A stretch of DNA of 64,000 nt from Gluconacetobacter tumulisoli (GTDB taxonomy: Bacteria; Pseudomonadota; Alphaproteobacteria; Acetobacterales; Acetobacteraceae): the NCBI RefSeq assembly GCF_014174155.1, contig NZ_JABEQM010000008.1:1-64000 (forward strand), given 5' to 3'. Positions 40,820 to 49,151 of this stretch are shown piece after piece. A model generated the notes under the pieces. It saw only the letters and a program-made list of their open reading frames with translations, searched no databases and was not told the DNA's origin. The translations under genes were made by a program, and so were the position numbers. The first letter of the stretch is position 1. Every line of letters begins with the position of its first letter.

Positions 40820-41870
40820 AGGCCGGCATGGTGTCCTGGCCGGCCAGCCAGTCGCGTAGCGCACCGAGGCTGGCCGCCGGCGCATCGCTGAACGTCGCAT
40901 GTCCGGCGTCGGCGATCACCGTCAGGCCCGCACCGGGCACCGCCGCGACGAAGCGTTCGGCCGTCGTGACGCGCACTTCGTCATACTGGCCCACCATGAA
41001 CAGCACGCGGCGCCCGTCCAGCCGCGCCAGCAGGGGTGTGCCGTCATAGGTGCGCAGGGTGCCCGTGGCGGAAAATTCCGACCTGCCCCACATGGTTTCG
41101 TACAGCCGCAGATCCGATTTCAGTCCGCCATGCGCCTGGCGGTAGCGTTCGGCCAGCGCGGACGGGGGGCGGCGACGCAGATAATGGGCGTAGAAGACGT
41201 CCGTCGCCCGGTCGCAGGTCGCGGCCGCGGGCGGCATGCGGCCCTCGCACGCCGCGAGGGTGGCGCGGGGATCGGCCGGAAGGGCGTCCCGCAGGGCCGC
41301 CGCGTCGCGGAGCCAGATCCGCGTCGAGACCAGCGGCGCGCCCAGCACCAGGCCCGCCAGGGCCGGCGGCCGCCGGCCCGCATATTCCAGCGCGACCGTT
41401 CCGCCCCAGCTGTGCCCGCAGACATGCCAGCGCGGGATGCCCAGCGCCGTGCGGATCGCCTCCAGCTCTGCCACGAAGCGGGGGACCGTCCAGTTGCGCG
41501 GGTCGCCGGGATGGTCCGACAGGCCGCTGTCGAGCTGATCGTACAGGATGACAGGCCGGTCGTCGGCAAGCGGCAGCGCGTTCAGGAACGCGGCATGGTT
41601 GCCGCCCGGGCCGCCATGGACGAACACCACCGGCAGGGGAGCACCGGGGGATACGCCATCCGCCAGCCGCCCGTTGACCCGGACGTAGACCCGCCCGCCG
41701 GGCACGGGCACCATCATTTCGCGATCGGGTCGTTCGGGATCGGGCCGAAGGACGGGCGCGGGGGCATCGCCCCAGGCCGGCGCGCCGGCCGCCGCCGCCG
41801 TCCAGAACGCCCCGGCGCCCAGCATCATATGCCGCCGGCCGCAGCCTTGCCCCGCATCCCGTCCCGCCAT
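40818..41870 (-). CDS. Exported alpha/beta hydrolase, S33 (proline iminopeptidase-like)
   Basis: Alpha/beta hydrolase of 350 residues. After a signal-like segment (RRHMMLGAGAFWTAAAAGAP), it shows the S33 oxyanion motif HGGPGG (85-90), YDQLDSGLSDHP, the nucleophile elbow GHSWGG with Ser154, and the C-terminal His in ADAGHATF. This order fits proline iminopeptidase and related amino-acid amidases or esterases. The signal segment suggests a periplasmic enzyme, unlike cytoplasmic Pip. The ATG at 41870, with GGGGGA upstream, is used. Upstream codons in frame to 42410 are antisense to the Gly/Met-rich gene and unsupported. Confidence 0.8.
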   Translation of the reverse strand: MAGRDAGQGCGRRHMMLGAGAFWTAAAAGAPAWGDAPAPVLRPDPERPDREMMVPVPGGRVYVRVNGRLADGVSPGAPLPVVFVHGGPGGNHAAFLNALPLADDRPVILYDQLDSGLSDHPGDPRNWTVPRFVAELEAIRTALGIPRWHVCGHSWGGTVALEYAGRRPPALAGLVLGAPLVSTRIWLRDAAALRDALPADPRATLAACEGRMPPAAATCDRATDVFYAHYLRRRPPSALAERYRQAHGGLKSDLRLYETMWGRSEFSATGTLRTYDGTPLLARLDGRRVLFMVGQYDEVRVTTAERFVAAVPGAGLTVIADAGHATFSDAPAASLGALRDWLAGQDTMPA

Positions 41871-42154
41871 CGCGACCCGTTCCCCCTGCCCGCGGCCCGC
41901 GATCCGCCCGGCCGTTCCTGCGTCGCAACGTAGTCCGGACGGTGCGGGACCGCCACCCTTGCCGATACGCATGACGGACCCGCGGGACGGGGGCACGTGC
42001 GGGTCCGGCACCGTCAGGGCGGAAGGGCGGCCGACGGCCTTGTCGGAGGCCGTCTGAAAATGGGCTGGTGAGAGCGTGCCTATGGGCCGCGAGCATCGGA
42101 GCGCTGAAAACGCGTGTCGGATCGCCGCCCGCACGCGGGATTTCACGCAGCCTG

Positions 42155-42466
42155 TCAGCAGTCTCCGCCCGAAGAGCCGCCGGAGTCGCCGGCACCGTCC
42201 CCGGGGAGGCCGCCACCCATGCCGGATCCCATTCCGCCACCCATGCCGCCGCCCATGCCCGAGTCCATGCCGGCCCCCATTCCGCCGCCCATGCCACCAC
42301 CCATGCCCATTCCCCCGCCGCCCATGCCGCCACCACCCATGCGGTGGTGGCCCCCATGGGAGCGATGGCAGGCGTCGCGGTCCGACATGCCGCCGGGCGC
42401 GTCGTCGCAACCGGACAGCGCCGCAAGCAGGGCGAGGCCGCCCATTATTCCGATCATGCGTTTCAT
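42155..42466 (-). CDS. Gly/Met-rich small lipoprotein
   Basis: A 103-residue lipoprotein. It begins MKRMIGIMGGLALLAALSGC, a classic lipobox; the acylated Cys is followed by DDAPGGMSDRDACHRSHGGH. The rest is built of (G)MGGG-type repeats with about 17 Met and a few His. GGAGG stands 7 bases before the ATG. Met/His repeats of this kind bind Cu(I) or Ag(I) in some periplasmic proteins; that role is inferred, not shown. Low-complexity coding repeats may also vary in length. Confidence 0.7.
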   Translation of the reverse strand: MKRMIGIMGGLALLAALSGCDDAPGGMSDRDACHRSHGGHHRMGGGGMGGGGMGMGGGMGGGMGAGMDSGMGGGMGGGMGSGMGGGLPGDGAGDSGGSSGGDC

Positions 42467-42641
42467 CCGAATCCTCCGGCGGGAAGGATACAGAAGACGG
42501 GCGATCCGGAATGTTCTGTTGCGTAGCGAAATGTAACCCGAGGCCGGCCGCCTGACGGCCCGGCGCATATCCGGGGCCCGCCCCCGCCGTCAGGACGCGG
42601 CGGCGGGCGGGGCATGCCGGGGGATGACGTCAGCTATGGCG

Positions 42642-43187
42642 TCAGCTGTTGCTGCCGAAGGCGGGTCGGGTGGATTCGAACAGGAACCAGGTGCGGCGCT
42701 CGGTCTCGTCGATCCAGTTTTCCAGCAGGCTGGCCGTGGCGACGTCGCCGCCCTCGTCGCACACGCCATGGACCTGGCGCATCCGCGCGGTCAGCGCCAG
42801 ATTGTCCTCGCGCAGTTCGGACAGCATGTCCTCCGGCGTCACATACGGCGCGTCGTTGTCGGCCACCTTCGTCAGCCGGGCGATCTCGCCGATCGAATGC
42901 AGCGTCGTCCCGCCGATCTTGCGCGCGCGTTCGGCCAGCGGGTCGGTCATCGCGAAGATCTGGTCGCTCTGCTCGTCCAGCAGCAGGTGGTAGTCGCGGA
43001 AATGCCGGCCGCTCATGTGCCAGTGGAAATTCTTCGTCTTGATATACAGCGCGAACACATCCGCCAGGACGGCCCGCAGCCCCGCCGAAATATCGTGCAC
43101 CGCCGCCTGCTTCAGGTCCGTCGGTGTCCCGAGATGGGACCGGACGTCCGCCGCGCCGGCCGCAGTCGCATTTGCCTTGTTGGTCAT
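42642..43187 (-). CDS. dps: DNA starvation/stationary-phase protection protein Dps
   Basis: Ferritin-like Dps of 181 residues, which stores iron, consumes H2O2 at its ferroxidase site and binds DNA in the nucleoid. The ferroxidase signature is KTKNFHWHMSGRHFRDYHLL followed by DEQ (residues ~51-73), then a second-helix region with TLHSIGEIARL. An N-terminal tail with Lys/Ala before residue 20 could bind DNA. Good GGGAG ribosome site at the ATG. The gene reads toward the Gly/Met-rich lipoprotein gene. Confidence 0.93.
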   Translation of the reverse strand: MTNKANATAAGAADVRSHLGTPTDLKQAAVHDISAGLRAVLADVFALYIKTKNFHWHMSGRHFRDYHLLLDEQSDQIFAMTDPLAERARKIGGTTLHSIGEIARLTKVADNDAPYVTPEDMLSELREDNLALTARMRQVHGVCDEGGDVATASLLENWIDETERRTWFLFESTRPAFGSNS

Positions 43188-43344
43188 GCTGGTCTCCCTG
43201 CCTGGTGCCTGAAAGCGGGAAGGGGAACGCCCCTCCCCGTTCCGCAGACTGAGCCATCACAACGTACCCGCAAAGGCCGCGTTCCCGCATGGCACGATCC
43301 CGAGCGGCGCAACGCGTGCCGCGACCGGCCGCGCGTGGCCCGCA

Positions 43345-44172
43345 TCACGCCGGCTTGCGTCCGGCCGCGATATTCAAGGCCGTGTCATTGGGAACATATC
43401 CCCCCACCGCCGCGGCGGTGACCCTGCCGATATAGTCCGACCGCACGGCATCACGCGTCGCCGGAGACGACTGGCGCAGCGCCTGCCAGGCGGGATGGTC
43501 CAGGCGGCTGTCCCAGAACGCGATGGCCGCATCCAGCGCGACCGGCGTGGCGGCGGCGCGTTCGGTTCGGACCGCCACGACCTCGAACCCGGCCGCCTCC
43601 AGAAGCCGTCGGCATTTGCCGGGCGTATCCGCCACGTCGGCGTAGGCGAGACGCACCCCATGCCCGGCGGCGCTCTCCGCGATCATCTGCGAGAGGCCGA
43701 AAGGGCGGGCAGGCGTGTCGAAGGCGATGCCACCGCCGGGCCTGAGGAGATCGCACCAATGACGAAGGGCGCGGGGGATATCGGACATGAGCACGAGGGA
43801 CGACGCGCAGAAGATCTGATCGAAGCTCCGGTCCGGGAAATGCAGCCGCTCGGCATCGGCCAGGACGAAATCGATATTCCGCACCCCGACGTCCGCCGCC
43901 TTTCGTCGCGCCTCGGCCAGCATCCCGGGGGAGATGTCGACGCCGACGACCTGGCCCGTGGGCCCGACCCCGGGCGCGACGGCGAGGGCCAGTATCCCCG
44001 TACCCGTGGCAACGTCCAGAACGCGGGATCCCGGCCGGATATCCGCCGCCGCCAGCAGCAGCGACACGACGCGGTGATGGACCTCGTCCCGGTCGTACGT
44101 CGCGCTGCGCCGGTCGAAATATGACGTGTCGGGCTTCGGGGGGCCGCCCGTCGATGTCCTGTTCATGCGCAT
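43345..44172 (-). CDS. SAM-dependent class I methyltransferase
   Basis: UbiE/MenG-like methyltransferase of 275 residues. SAM-binding motif I VLDVATGTGILALAVA, post-I GVDISPGMLAEARRKA, motif II LADAERLHFPDRSFDQIFC, and motif III LLRPGGGIAFDTPA. The substrate is unknown. Although it resembles quinone methyltransferases, no ubiquinone genes are nearby. AAGG lies close to the ATG at 44172; a second ATG is 6 bases inside. It is divergent from the Mg2+ ATPase gene across a 252-base gap. Confidence 0.85.
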   Translation of the reverse strand: MRMNRTSTGGPPKPDTSYFDRRSATYDRDEVHHRVVSLLLAAADIRPGSRVLDVATGTGILALAVAPGVGPTGQVVGVDISPGMLAEARRKAADVGVRNIDFVLADAERLHFPDRSFDQIFCASSLVLMSDIPRALRHWCDLLRPGGGIAFDTPARPFGLSQMIAESAAGHGVRLAYADVADTPGKCRRLLEAAGFEVVAVRTERAAATPVALDAAIAFWDSRLDHPAWQALRQSSPATRDAVRSDYIGRVTAAAVGGYVPNDTALNIAAGRKPA

Positions 44173-44424
44173 GCCTGCCTTGGAGTGTTGGCTCGTCCGC
44201 TTCTGGCACCCTTCGCAGGCGGGCCGGCGTCACGATCAGGCGACGGTCGGATTTTCCCGGCCGCGTCGCCGGCGGAGCGCGCCATTCCGCGCCCGGACCG
44301 CGCGAATCGTCAGGGCACGCAGCCAGACCATGCGGAAAACGGGAATACATCATCATGTCCCGATCGACCGGTCAGGTGTATCGTCGATGCCCTTTCCGAA
44401 CGCCCCAGCCGCATCGGCGCCGCC

Positions 44425-46974
44425 ATGGCAGACCCGCAGCGCTTCGACCCGACGCTCTTCTGGACCCTGCCCGCGGATACGCTGGCGGCGGGCCTGGGCT
44501 GCGGGCTGGAGGGCCTGACGTCGGCCGAGGCCGCCGAGCGGCTGGCGATCCATGGCCCCAACACCGACCTCCAGCCCGGCCGGACACGCCCCCTGGCCGC
44601 CGTCCTGCGCCGCCTGCTGGAGCCCCTGTCGCTGATCCTGCTGGCGGCGGGGGCGGTGTCGGTGGCGACCGGCGACACCGGGGGCGGGTCGATCATCGTC
44701 GCCATCCTGGTGCTGTCGATCGGGCTGGATACCGTGCAGGAAGGCTATGCCAACCGGGCCGCCGAGGCCCTGCGCCGATCGGTGGCAATCCGGGCGGAGG
44801 TCCGGCGCGACGGGCGGTTCGGCGACGTCGACGTGGCGGCGATCGTGCCGGGCGACGTCGTGCGCGTTCGCGCCGGCGACATCGTCCCGGCCGATGCGCT
44901 GGTACTGGACAGCGACGCCTTCACGGTCGGGGAGGCCGCGCTGACGGGCGAACCCTATCCGGTGGAAAAGCGGCCCGGACGCGTCGCCTCCGTGCTGCCG
45001 GCCGAGGCCACGAACGCGATCTTTCGCGGGTCGGTCGCGCGGACGGGCACGGCCGTCGGGCTGGTGGTCGGCACCGGACGGGCCACCCTGTTCGGCACGG
45101 CGGCGGCGGCGTTGGCCGAGGCGCAGGTTCCCTCGCCGTTCCAGCGCGACCTGCATGCGTTCGGTCTGCTGGTCGCGCGGCTGACGCTGGCGCTGGTGCT
45201 GGTGGTGCTGGCGCTGCGCGTCCTGTCCGGGCGGCCGGCGCTGGATTCGCTGCTGTTCGCCGTGGCGCTGGCGGTCGGGCTGACGCCCGAGCTGCTGCCG
45301 ATGATCACCACCGTCACCCTGTCGCGCGGGGCGCTGCGGATGGCGCGGCGCAAGGTCATCGTCAAGCGCCTGGCCGCCATCCACGACCTGGGCGCGATGA
45401 CCGTGCTGTGCACCGACAAGACCGGCACCCTGACCGCCGCCGAGATCGCGCTGGCGCGCAGCCTGGCCCCGTCCGGCACGCCGGACGGCCGCCCCGCGCG
45501 GCTGGGCGCGATCGCGGCGGCCCTGGGCGGCGATCGCGGGTCGCTGGACCTGGCCCTTCGGCAGGCGGCGCCCGGGGCCGAGGACGGATGGCGTCCGGAG
45601 GGCCACGGCGCCTTCGATTTCGACCGCCGGATGGGCGCGGTGCTGGCGTCCGGCCCGGAAGGGCGGCTGCTGATCGTCAAGGGCGCGGCCGAAGCCATCC
45701 TGCCGCTCTGCGCGACGCAGCGCGCGGCCGGTCCGGGCCAGGCGGGGATGGATGCGGCGGCGCGGGACCGGGTGTCGGCCCTGGTGCTGGACCTGGCGCG
45801 GGACGGCCAGCGCGCGGTCGCCGTCGCGTCGCGCCCGTGGAGCGGCCCGATGCCCGAGATCGCGTCCGAAACCGCGCTGGGCGCGGCGGCCGGCCTGGTC
45901 TTCGAAGGGCTGTGCACCTTCGTCGACCCGCCCAAGCCGACGGCGGCGGGGGCGATCGCCCGTCTGGCCGCGGCGGGCATCCGGCTGAAGATCCTGTCGG
46001 GGGACGATCCGGCCATCGTCGAACGCCTGTCCGGGCTGGTGGGGATCGATGCCACGGGCATCCTGTCCGGCGCGGACATCGCCGGGCTGGACGACGAGGC
46101 GCTGGCGGTGCAGGTGCGCGCGGTCGATGCCTACGGGCGGCTGGCGCCCGACCAGAAATCGCGGATCATCCGGGCGTTGCAGGCCCGGGGCGCCGTCGTC
46201 GGCTTCCTGGGCGACGGGATCAACGACGCGCCGGCCCTGAAAATGGCGGATGTCGGCCTGTCGGTCGACGGCGCGACGGGGGTGGCGCAGGCGGCGGCCG
46301 ACATGATCCTGCTGGCACCGGACCTGGAGGTCGTCGCCGCCGGCGTCGAGGAAGGGCGGCGGACCTTCGCCAATATCCTGAAATATGTCCGCATGGGGGC
46401 CAGTTCGAACCTGGGGAACATGCTGTCGATGGCCGTCGCGTCGATGACGCTGCCGTTCCTGCCGATGCTGCCGGGGCAGATCCTGCTGAACAACCTGCTG
46501 TACGATTGTTCGGAAATCGGCATCCCCTTCGATACCGTCCGGCCCGAGGCCACGGCGCGGCCGCAGGTCTGGGACATGGGCGGGCTGATGCGCTTCGCCG
46601 CCGTGATGGGGCCGCTGTCGTCGGTGTTCGACGCGCTGACCTTCGCGACGCTGATCCTGGTGTTCCACGCGACGGAGGCGCGGTTCCGCACGTCATGGTT
46701 CCTGGAATCGATGGTGACGCAGATCCTGGTGATCTTCCTGATCCGCACCAACGGACGCCCGTGGCGCAACCGGCCGCATCCCGCGCTGGTCGCCTCGTCG
46801 CTGTCGGCGCTGGCGGTGGCGCTGGTCCTGCCCTTCACCCCGGCCGGCGCGTGGTTCGGGTTCGATCCCCCGCCCCTGGCCATGCTGGCGGCCATCGCGG
46901 CGCTGACGGTCGCGTACCTGGCGACCGTCGAGCTGGTGAAGCCGCTGGTCGTGTCGCCGCGCCGGAAGACGTAG
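44425..46974 (+). CDS. mgtA: Mg2+-importing P-type ATPase (type IIIB)
   Basis: P-type ATPase of 849 residues. An N-terminal cation-ATPase region (PADTLAAGLGCGLEGLTSAE) is followed by the actuator TGEPYPVEK, the membrane motif with GLTPELLPMI, the phosphorylation site LCTDKTGTLT near residue 330, and the hinge GDGINDAPALKMADVGLSV. The C-terminal six-helix region contains LLNNLLYDCSEIGIPFD, characteristic of the MgtA/MgtB subclass. It imports Mg2+, probably at low external Mg2+. The ATG at 44425 is chosen; codons upstream are unconserved. No Mg2+ riboswitch could be recognised in the 252-base leader. Confidence 0.93.
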   Translation: MADPQRFDPTLFWTLPADTLAAGLGCGLEGLTSAEAAERLAIHGPNTDLQPGRTRPLAAVLRRLLEPLSLILLAAGAVSVATGDTGGGSIIVAILVLSIGLDTVQEGYANRAAEALRRSVAIRAEVRRDGRFGDVDVAAIVPGDVVRVRAGDIVPADALVLDSDAFTVGEAALTGEPYPVEKRPGRVASVLPAEATNAIFRGSVARTGTAVGLVVGTGRATLFGTAAAALAEAQVPSPFQRDLHAFGLLVARLTLALVLVVLALRVLSGRPALDSLLFAVALAVGLTPELLPMITTVTLSRGALRMARRKVIVKRLAAIHDLGAMTVLCTDKTGTLTAAEIALARSLAPSGTPDGRPARLGAIAAALGGDRGSLDLALRQAAPGAEDGWRPEGHGAFDFDRRMGAVLASGPEGRLLIVKGAAEAILPLCATQRAAGPGQAGMDAAARDRVSALVLDLARDGQRAVAVASRPWSGPMPEIASETALGAAAGLVFEGLCTFVDPPKPTAAGAIARLAAAGIRLKILSGDDPAIVERLSGLVGIDATGILSGADIAGLDDEALAVQVRAVDAYGRLAPDQKSRIIRALQARGAVVGFLGDGINDAPALKMADVGLSVDGATGVAQAAADMILLAPDLEVVAAGVEEGRRTFANILKYVRMGASSNLGNMLSMAVASMTLPFLPMLPGQILLNNLLYDCSEIGIPFDTVRPEATARPQVWDMGGLMRFAAVMGPLSSVFDALTFATLILVFHATEARFRTSWFLESMVTQILVIFLIRTNGRPWRNRPHPALVASSLSALAVALVLPFTPAGAWFGFDPPPLAMLAAIAALTVAYLATVELVKPLVVSPRRKT

Positions 46975-46988
46975 GGTGCGGGCCCGCG

Positions 46989-47429
46989 TCAGGCGGCGCA
47001 GATCGCCTTTTCACGTCCGATCAGGATATCGGCGAGCACCCAGTAGGCCTTGCCCCAGGCCTCGAGAACCTCGGGGGTCGCGGCGTCGCCCAGGACATGG
47101 GAAATCGCCCCCAGCAACGCCTCTACGACATAGGGATAATGCTCCGGCAGGATATGCGCGTCCACATGCCGGTGCGCGATATGGTCGACCGCCTTGTCCA
47201 GGACGCCCGGGTTGTCGATGTTGCGCGCGTAGGCCAGCACGGCCAGCGCCAGGGCGCGCGGCTGCGCGCCGTCCCTGCCCTGCCGCGACATGTCGAACAA
47301 GGCCTTGATCGACGGCGTGCGGAACAGGCGCGCGTACATCTCCTGCGTGATCTCCAGCCCGTGGGCTTCCAGAGCCGGGACCGTCGCCTTGATGACGGCA
47401 ATCGTATGAGGATCCATGGAACCGGTCAT
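46989..47429 (-). CDS. Single-domain globin (flavohaemoglobin-type haem domain)
   Basis: Vitreoscilla-type bacterial globin of 146 residues with no reductase domain. Tyr B10 falls in ITQEMYARLF, distal Gln in DGAQPRALALAVLAYARNID, the proximal His in IAHRHVDAHILPEHYPYVVE, and the C-terminal helix in EAWGKAYWVLADILIGRE. It probably binds NO/O2 and detoxifies NO with the help of a separate reductase. The ATG at 47429 has AAGG upstream. Two NsrR-like boxes lie between it and the divergent nsrR gene, supporting an NO role. Confidence 0.9.
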   Translation of the reverse strand: MTGSMDPHTIAVIKATVPALEAHGLEITQEMYARLFRTPSIKALFDMSRQGRDGAQPRALALAVLAYARNIDNPGVLDKAVDHIAHRHVDAHILPEHYPYVVEALLGAISHVLGDAATPEVLEAWGKAYWVLADILIGREKAICAA

Positions 47430-47442
47430 GATCGGATACCTT

Positions 47443-47465
47443 AAGATGTGCATTTAATGCACCTT
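47443..47465. promoter_or_regulatory. NsrR-like box 1 (globin side)
   Basis: A 23-base element in the 11-1-11 NsrR layout, reading AAGATG at one end and CACCTT at the other around a perfect TGCATT-T-AATGCA core. It is 14 bases upstream of the globin ATG. Confidence 0.6.
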
Positions 47466-47481
47466 AAAGCGGGCTGGAAAA

Positions 47482-47504
47482 AAGATGTCAATATGATACA
47501 TCTT
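47482..47504. promoter_or_regulatory. NsrR-like box 2 (nsrR side)
   Basis: AAGATGT and ACATCTT are perfect complements separated by 9 bases, 23 bases overall, matching the classic NsrR operator layout. It ends 5 bases before the nsrR ATG, where a ribosome site would normally be. Confidence 0.7.
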
Positions 47505-47509
47505 TACCA

Positions 47510-48031
47510 ATGCGGCTGACCCTTCATACCGACTATGCCCTGCGCACCCTGATCTATCTGGGCCTGCGGGCGGACCGGCGGACCGCCATTCATGAAATCG
47601 CCGCGGCGTACAGGATATCCGAGAACCATCTGGTCAAGATCGTCCATAAGCTGGGGCGCGGCGGGTTTATAGAAACGATCCGCGGACGCGGCGGCGGCCT
47701 GATGCTGGCCCGGCCGCCCGCGCAGATCCGCATCGGCGATGTCGTGCGCCATACCGAGGACGACATGGCGCTGGTCGGCTGCATGCAGCAGGGCCGCGAC
47801 GACGACATGCGCGCCTGCGTGCTGGCCAACGCATGCCGGTTGCAGGGCCTGTTCGGCGATGCCCTTGCGGCCTTCATGGCCGTTCTGGATCGGCAGACCC
47901 TGGCGGACCTTCTGACCGAACGGGAGCGCACGCGATTGCAGGCGCGCCTTGCCCCGGATCATCCGGGACGCCAGATCCAGCCCCTGGCGGATCCCCCGGG
48001 AGACCACGACCATGACCGATCTGAGGGATGA
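47510..48031 (+). CDS. nsrR: Rrf2-family NO-sensing regulator NsrR
   Basis: Rrf2-type regulator of 173 residues. The N-terminal winged HTH is MRLTLHTDYALRTLIYLGLR with IAAAYRISENHLVKIVHKLG. The three Fe-S ligands fit Cys91, Cys103 and Cys109, in the NsrR spacing. It should repress the divergent globin gene until NO reacts with its Fe-S cluster. A perfect operator-like repeat directly before its ATG suggests autoregulation. No Shine-Dalgarno is visible, so a leaderless mRNA or weak translation is possible. The 3' end overlaps the GNAT gene by 20 bases. Confidence 0.9.
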   Translation: MRLTLHTDYALRTLIYLGLRADRRTAIHEIAAAYRISENHLVKIVHKLGRGGFIETIRGRGGGLMLARPPAQIRIGDVVRHTEDDMALVGCMQQGRDDDMRACVLANACRLQGLFGDALAAFMAVLDRQTLADLLTERERTRLQARLAPDHPGRQIQPLADPPGDHDHDRSEG

Positions 48032-48296
48032 CACGGCCCGGCATCGCTTCGAAATGAACGAGGGCAACGCGGTCGCTTTCGTCGATTACAGCTGGAAGCA
48101 GGGTCATCTTGTCCTGCGGCACACGGAAGTTCCGCCCGCGCTTCAGGGGCGCGGCATTGCCGGCCGGCTTGCCCGGGCCGTCCTGGACGAGGCGCGCCGG
48201 CGGCAGGTGCGGATCATTCCGGTGTGTCCGTTCATTGCCGCCTATCTGCGACGTCACCCCGACGACGCCGACCTGATCGCCGCGGAACCGGGATAG
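48012..48296 (+). CDS. GNAT-like N-acetyltransferase (YidJ/Gtn small type)
   Basis: A 94-residue single-domain GNAT of the small N-acetyltransferase type. Acetyl-CoA loop VPPALQGRGIAGRLARAVLD and the C-terminal VRIIPVCPFIAAYLRRHPD are diagnostic. The gene overlaps nsrR by 20 bases and ends inside the convergent DUF488 gene (43-base overlap). It is often a stress or metabolite-repair type enzyme, but the substrate is unknown. The ATG at 48012 is inside the nsrR 3' end. Confidence 0.8.
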   Translation: MTDLRDDTARHRFEMNEGNAVAFVDYSWKQGHLVLRHTEVPPALQGRGIAGRLARAVLDEARRRQVRIIPVCPFIAAYLRRHPDDADLIAAEPG

Positions 48297-48811
48297 ACGA
48301 CCGTACGATCGGCGCGAATGACCGCCCCGGGCGTCAGTTTCGCTGCGTCGACATGTCCTGGCCCGAGGATATGGAAGACTGCCCGCCCCGAGGCGATGAG
48401 GTGATCGGCAATGATGCGGCGATGGCACCGCCACCAGACTGCCTTGGCGCACATGATCGCGCAGCGGTGCCGTTGCCCGAGATCGAGCATGTGCGCCAGG
48501 CCTTCGGCAAAGGGCCGGGTGAGCGCGTAATCAGCGTAATTCCGGAAACCGCGCACCTTCCAGAAGGCATTGACCGAGTCCGCGATTGTCCGGGATCGGC
48601 CGCGCCGTCCGCCCAATGCCGGCAGGTGGTCGTATCCGACCTGACGTAACGCCAGTTCCTGCGGCAATGTCTCCTTGTTGAATTGCGGTGCAGTCCGGGA
48701 TCGTGGAATGGATCTGACATCGACGACACGTGCGACGCCGGCCTGCCGCAGCAGACCGACGAACGCGTCGAGCGTCCGGGTCGAATGCCCGATCGTAAAG
48801 AAAGAATCCAT
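48254..48811 (-). CDS. DUF488 family protein
   Basis: DUF488 protein of 185 residues. It opens FFTIGHSTRTLDAFVGLLRQ, a family hallmark, then VVDVRSIPRSRTAPQFNKE and the C-terminal CAKAVWWRCHRRIIADHLI, which varies from the usual CAERxPxxCHR (Cys and His kept). The function is unknown. The start at 48811 is chosen for its homology; an ATG at 48877 would overlap the next gene's start. Convergent with the GNAT gene, divergent from the Hva1 gene. Confidence 0.85.
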   Translation of the reverse strand: MDSFFTIGHSTRTLDAFVGLLRQAGVARVVDVRSIPRSRTAPQFNKETLPQELALRQVGYDHLPALGGRRGRSRTIADSVNAFWKVRGFRNYADYALTRPFAEGLAHMLDLGQRHRCAIMCAKAVWWRCHRRIIADHLIASGRAVFHILGPGHVDAAKLTPGAVIRADRTVVYPGSAAIRSASSG

Positions 48812-48875
48812 GGGGACGCCCGTCGCAAGCCGGAGCCCCGTTCGCCGCGCGTCGTCGACATCATCGGGAAAAGCC

Positions 48876-49085
48876 ATGGAACGGGGCTTTCACATTGGCG
48901 ACCAGGTCTGGTGGAATTCCGAAGCCGGGCGCGTCGGGGGGACGATCGTCCGCATTCACACGCAGGATTTCGACGTCAACGGTTATACCCACCATGCGCG
49001 TCCGGACGCACCGCAATATGAAATCCGGAGTTCGAAGACCGGGCATATCGCGTTCCACAAGGGAACGGTCCTGACATATTCCTGA
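48876..49085 (+). CDS. Hva1-TUDOR (DUF2945) small protein
   Basis: A 69-residue TUDOR-fold protein: FHIGDQVWWNSEAGRVGGTI, then DVNGYTHHARPDAPQYEIRS and TGHIAFHKGTVL, the full family pattern. These proteins are small, soluble and of unknown role. Intact, with its ATG at 48876 lying 65 bases from the divergent DUF488 start. The 66 bases before the efflux gene downstream show nothing. Confidence 0.85.
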   Translation: MERGFHIGDQVWWNSEAGRVGGTIVRIHTQDFDVNGYTHHARPDAPQYEIRSSKTGHIAFHKGTVLTYS

Positions 49086-49151
49086 TTTTTTTGTATTTCC
49101 CGTGCGGCGGACGTCTTCCAGATCGTGGAATGCGGTCGGGACCGGGGAATT

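Noticed and set aside
42560-42620. Terminator of dps
   Set aside because: GC-rich arms pair only imperfectly and the neighbouring sequence is GC-rich throughout.
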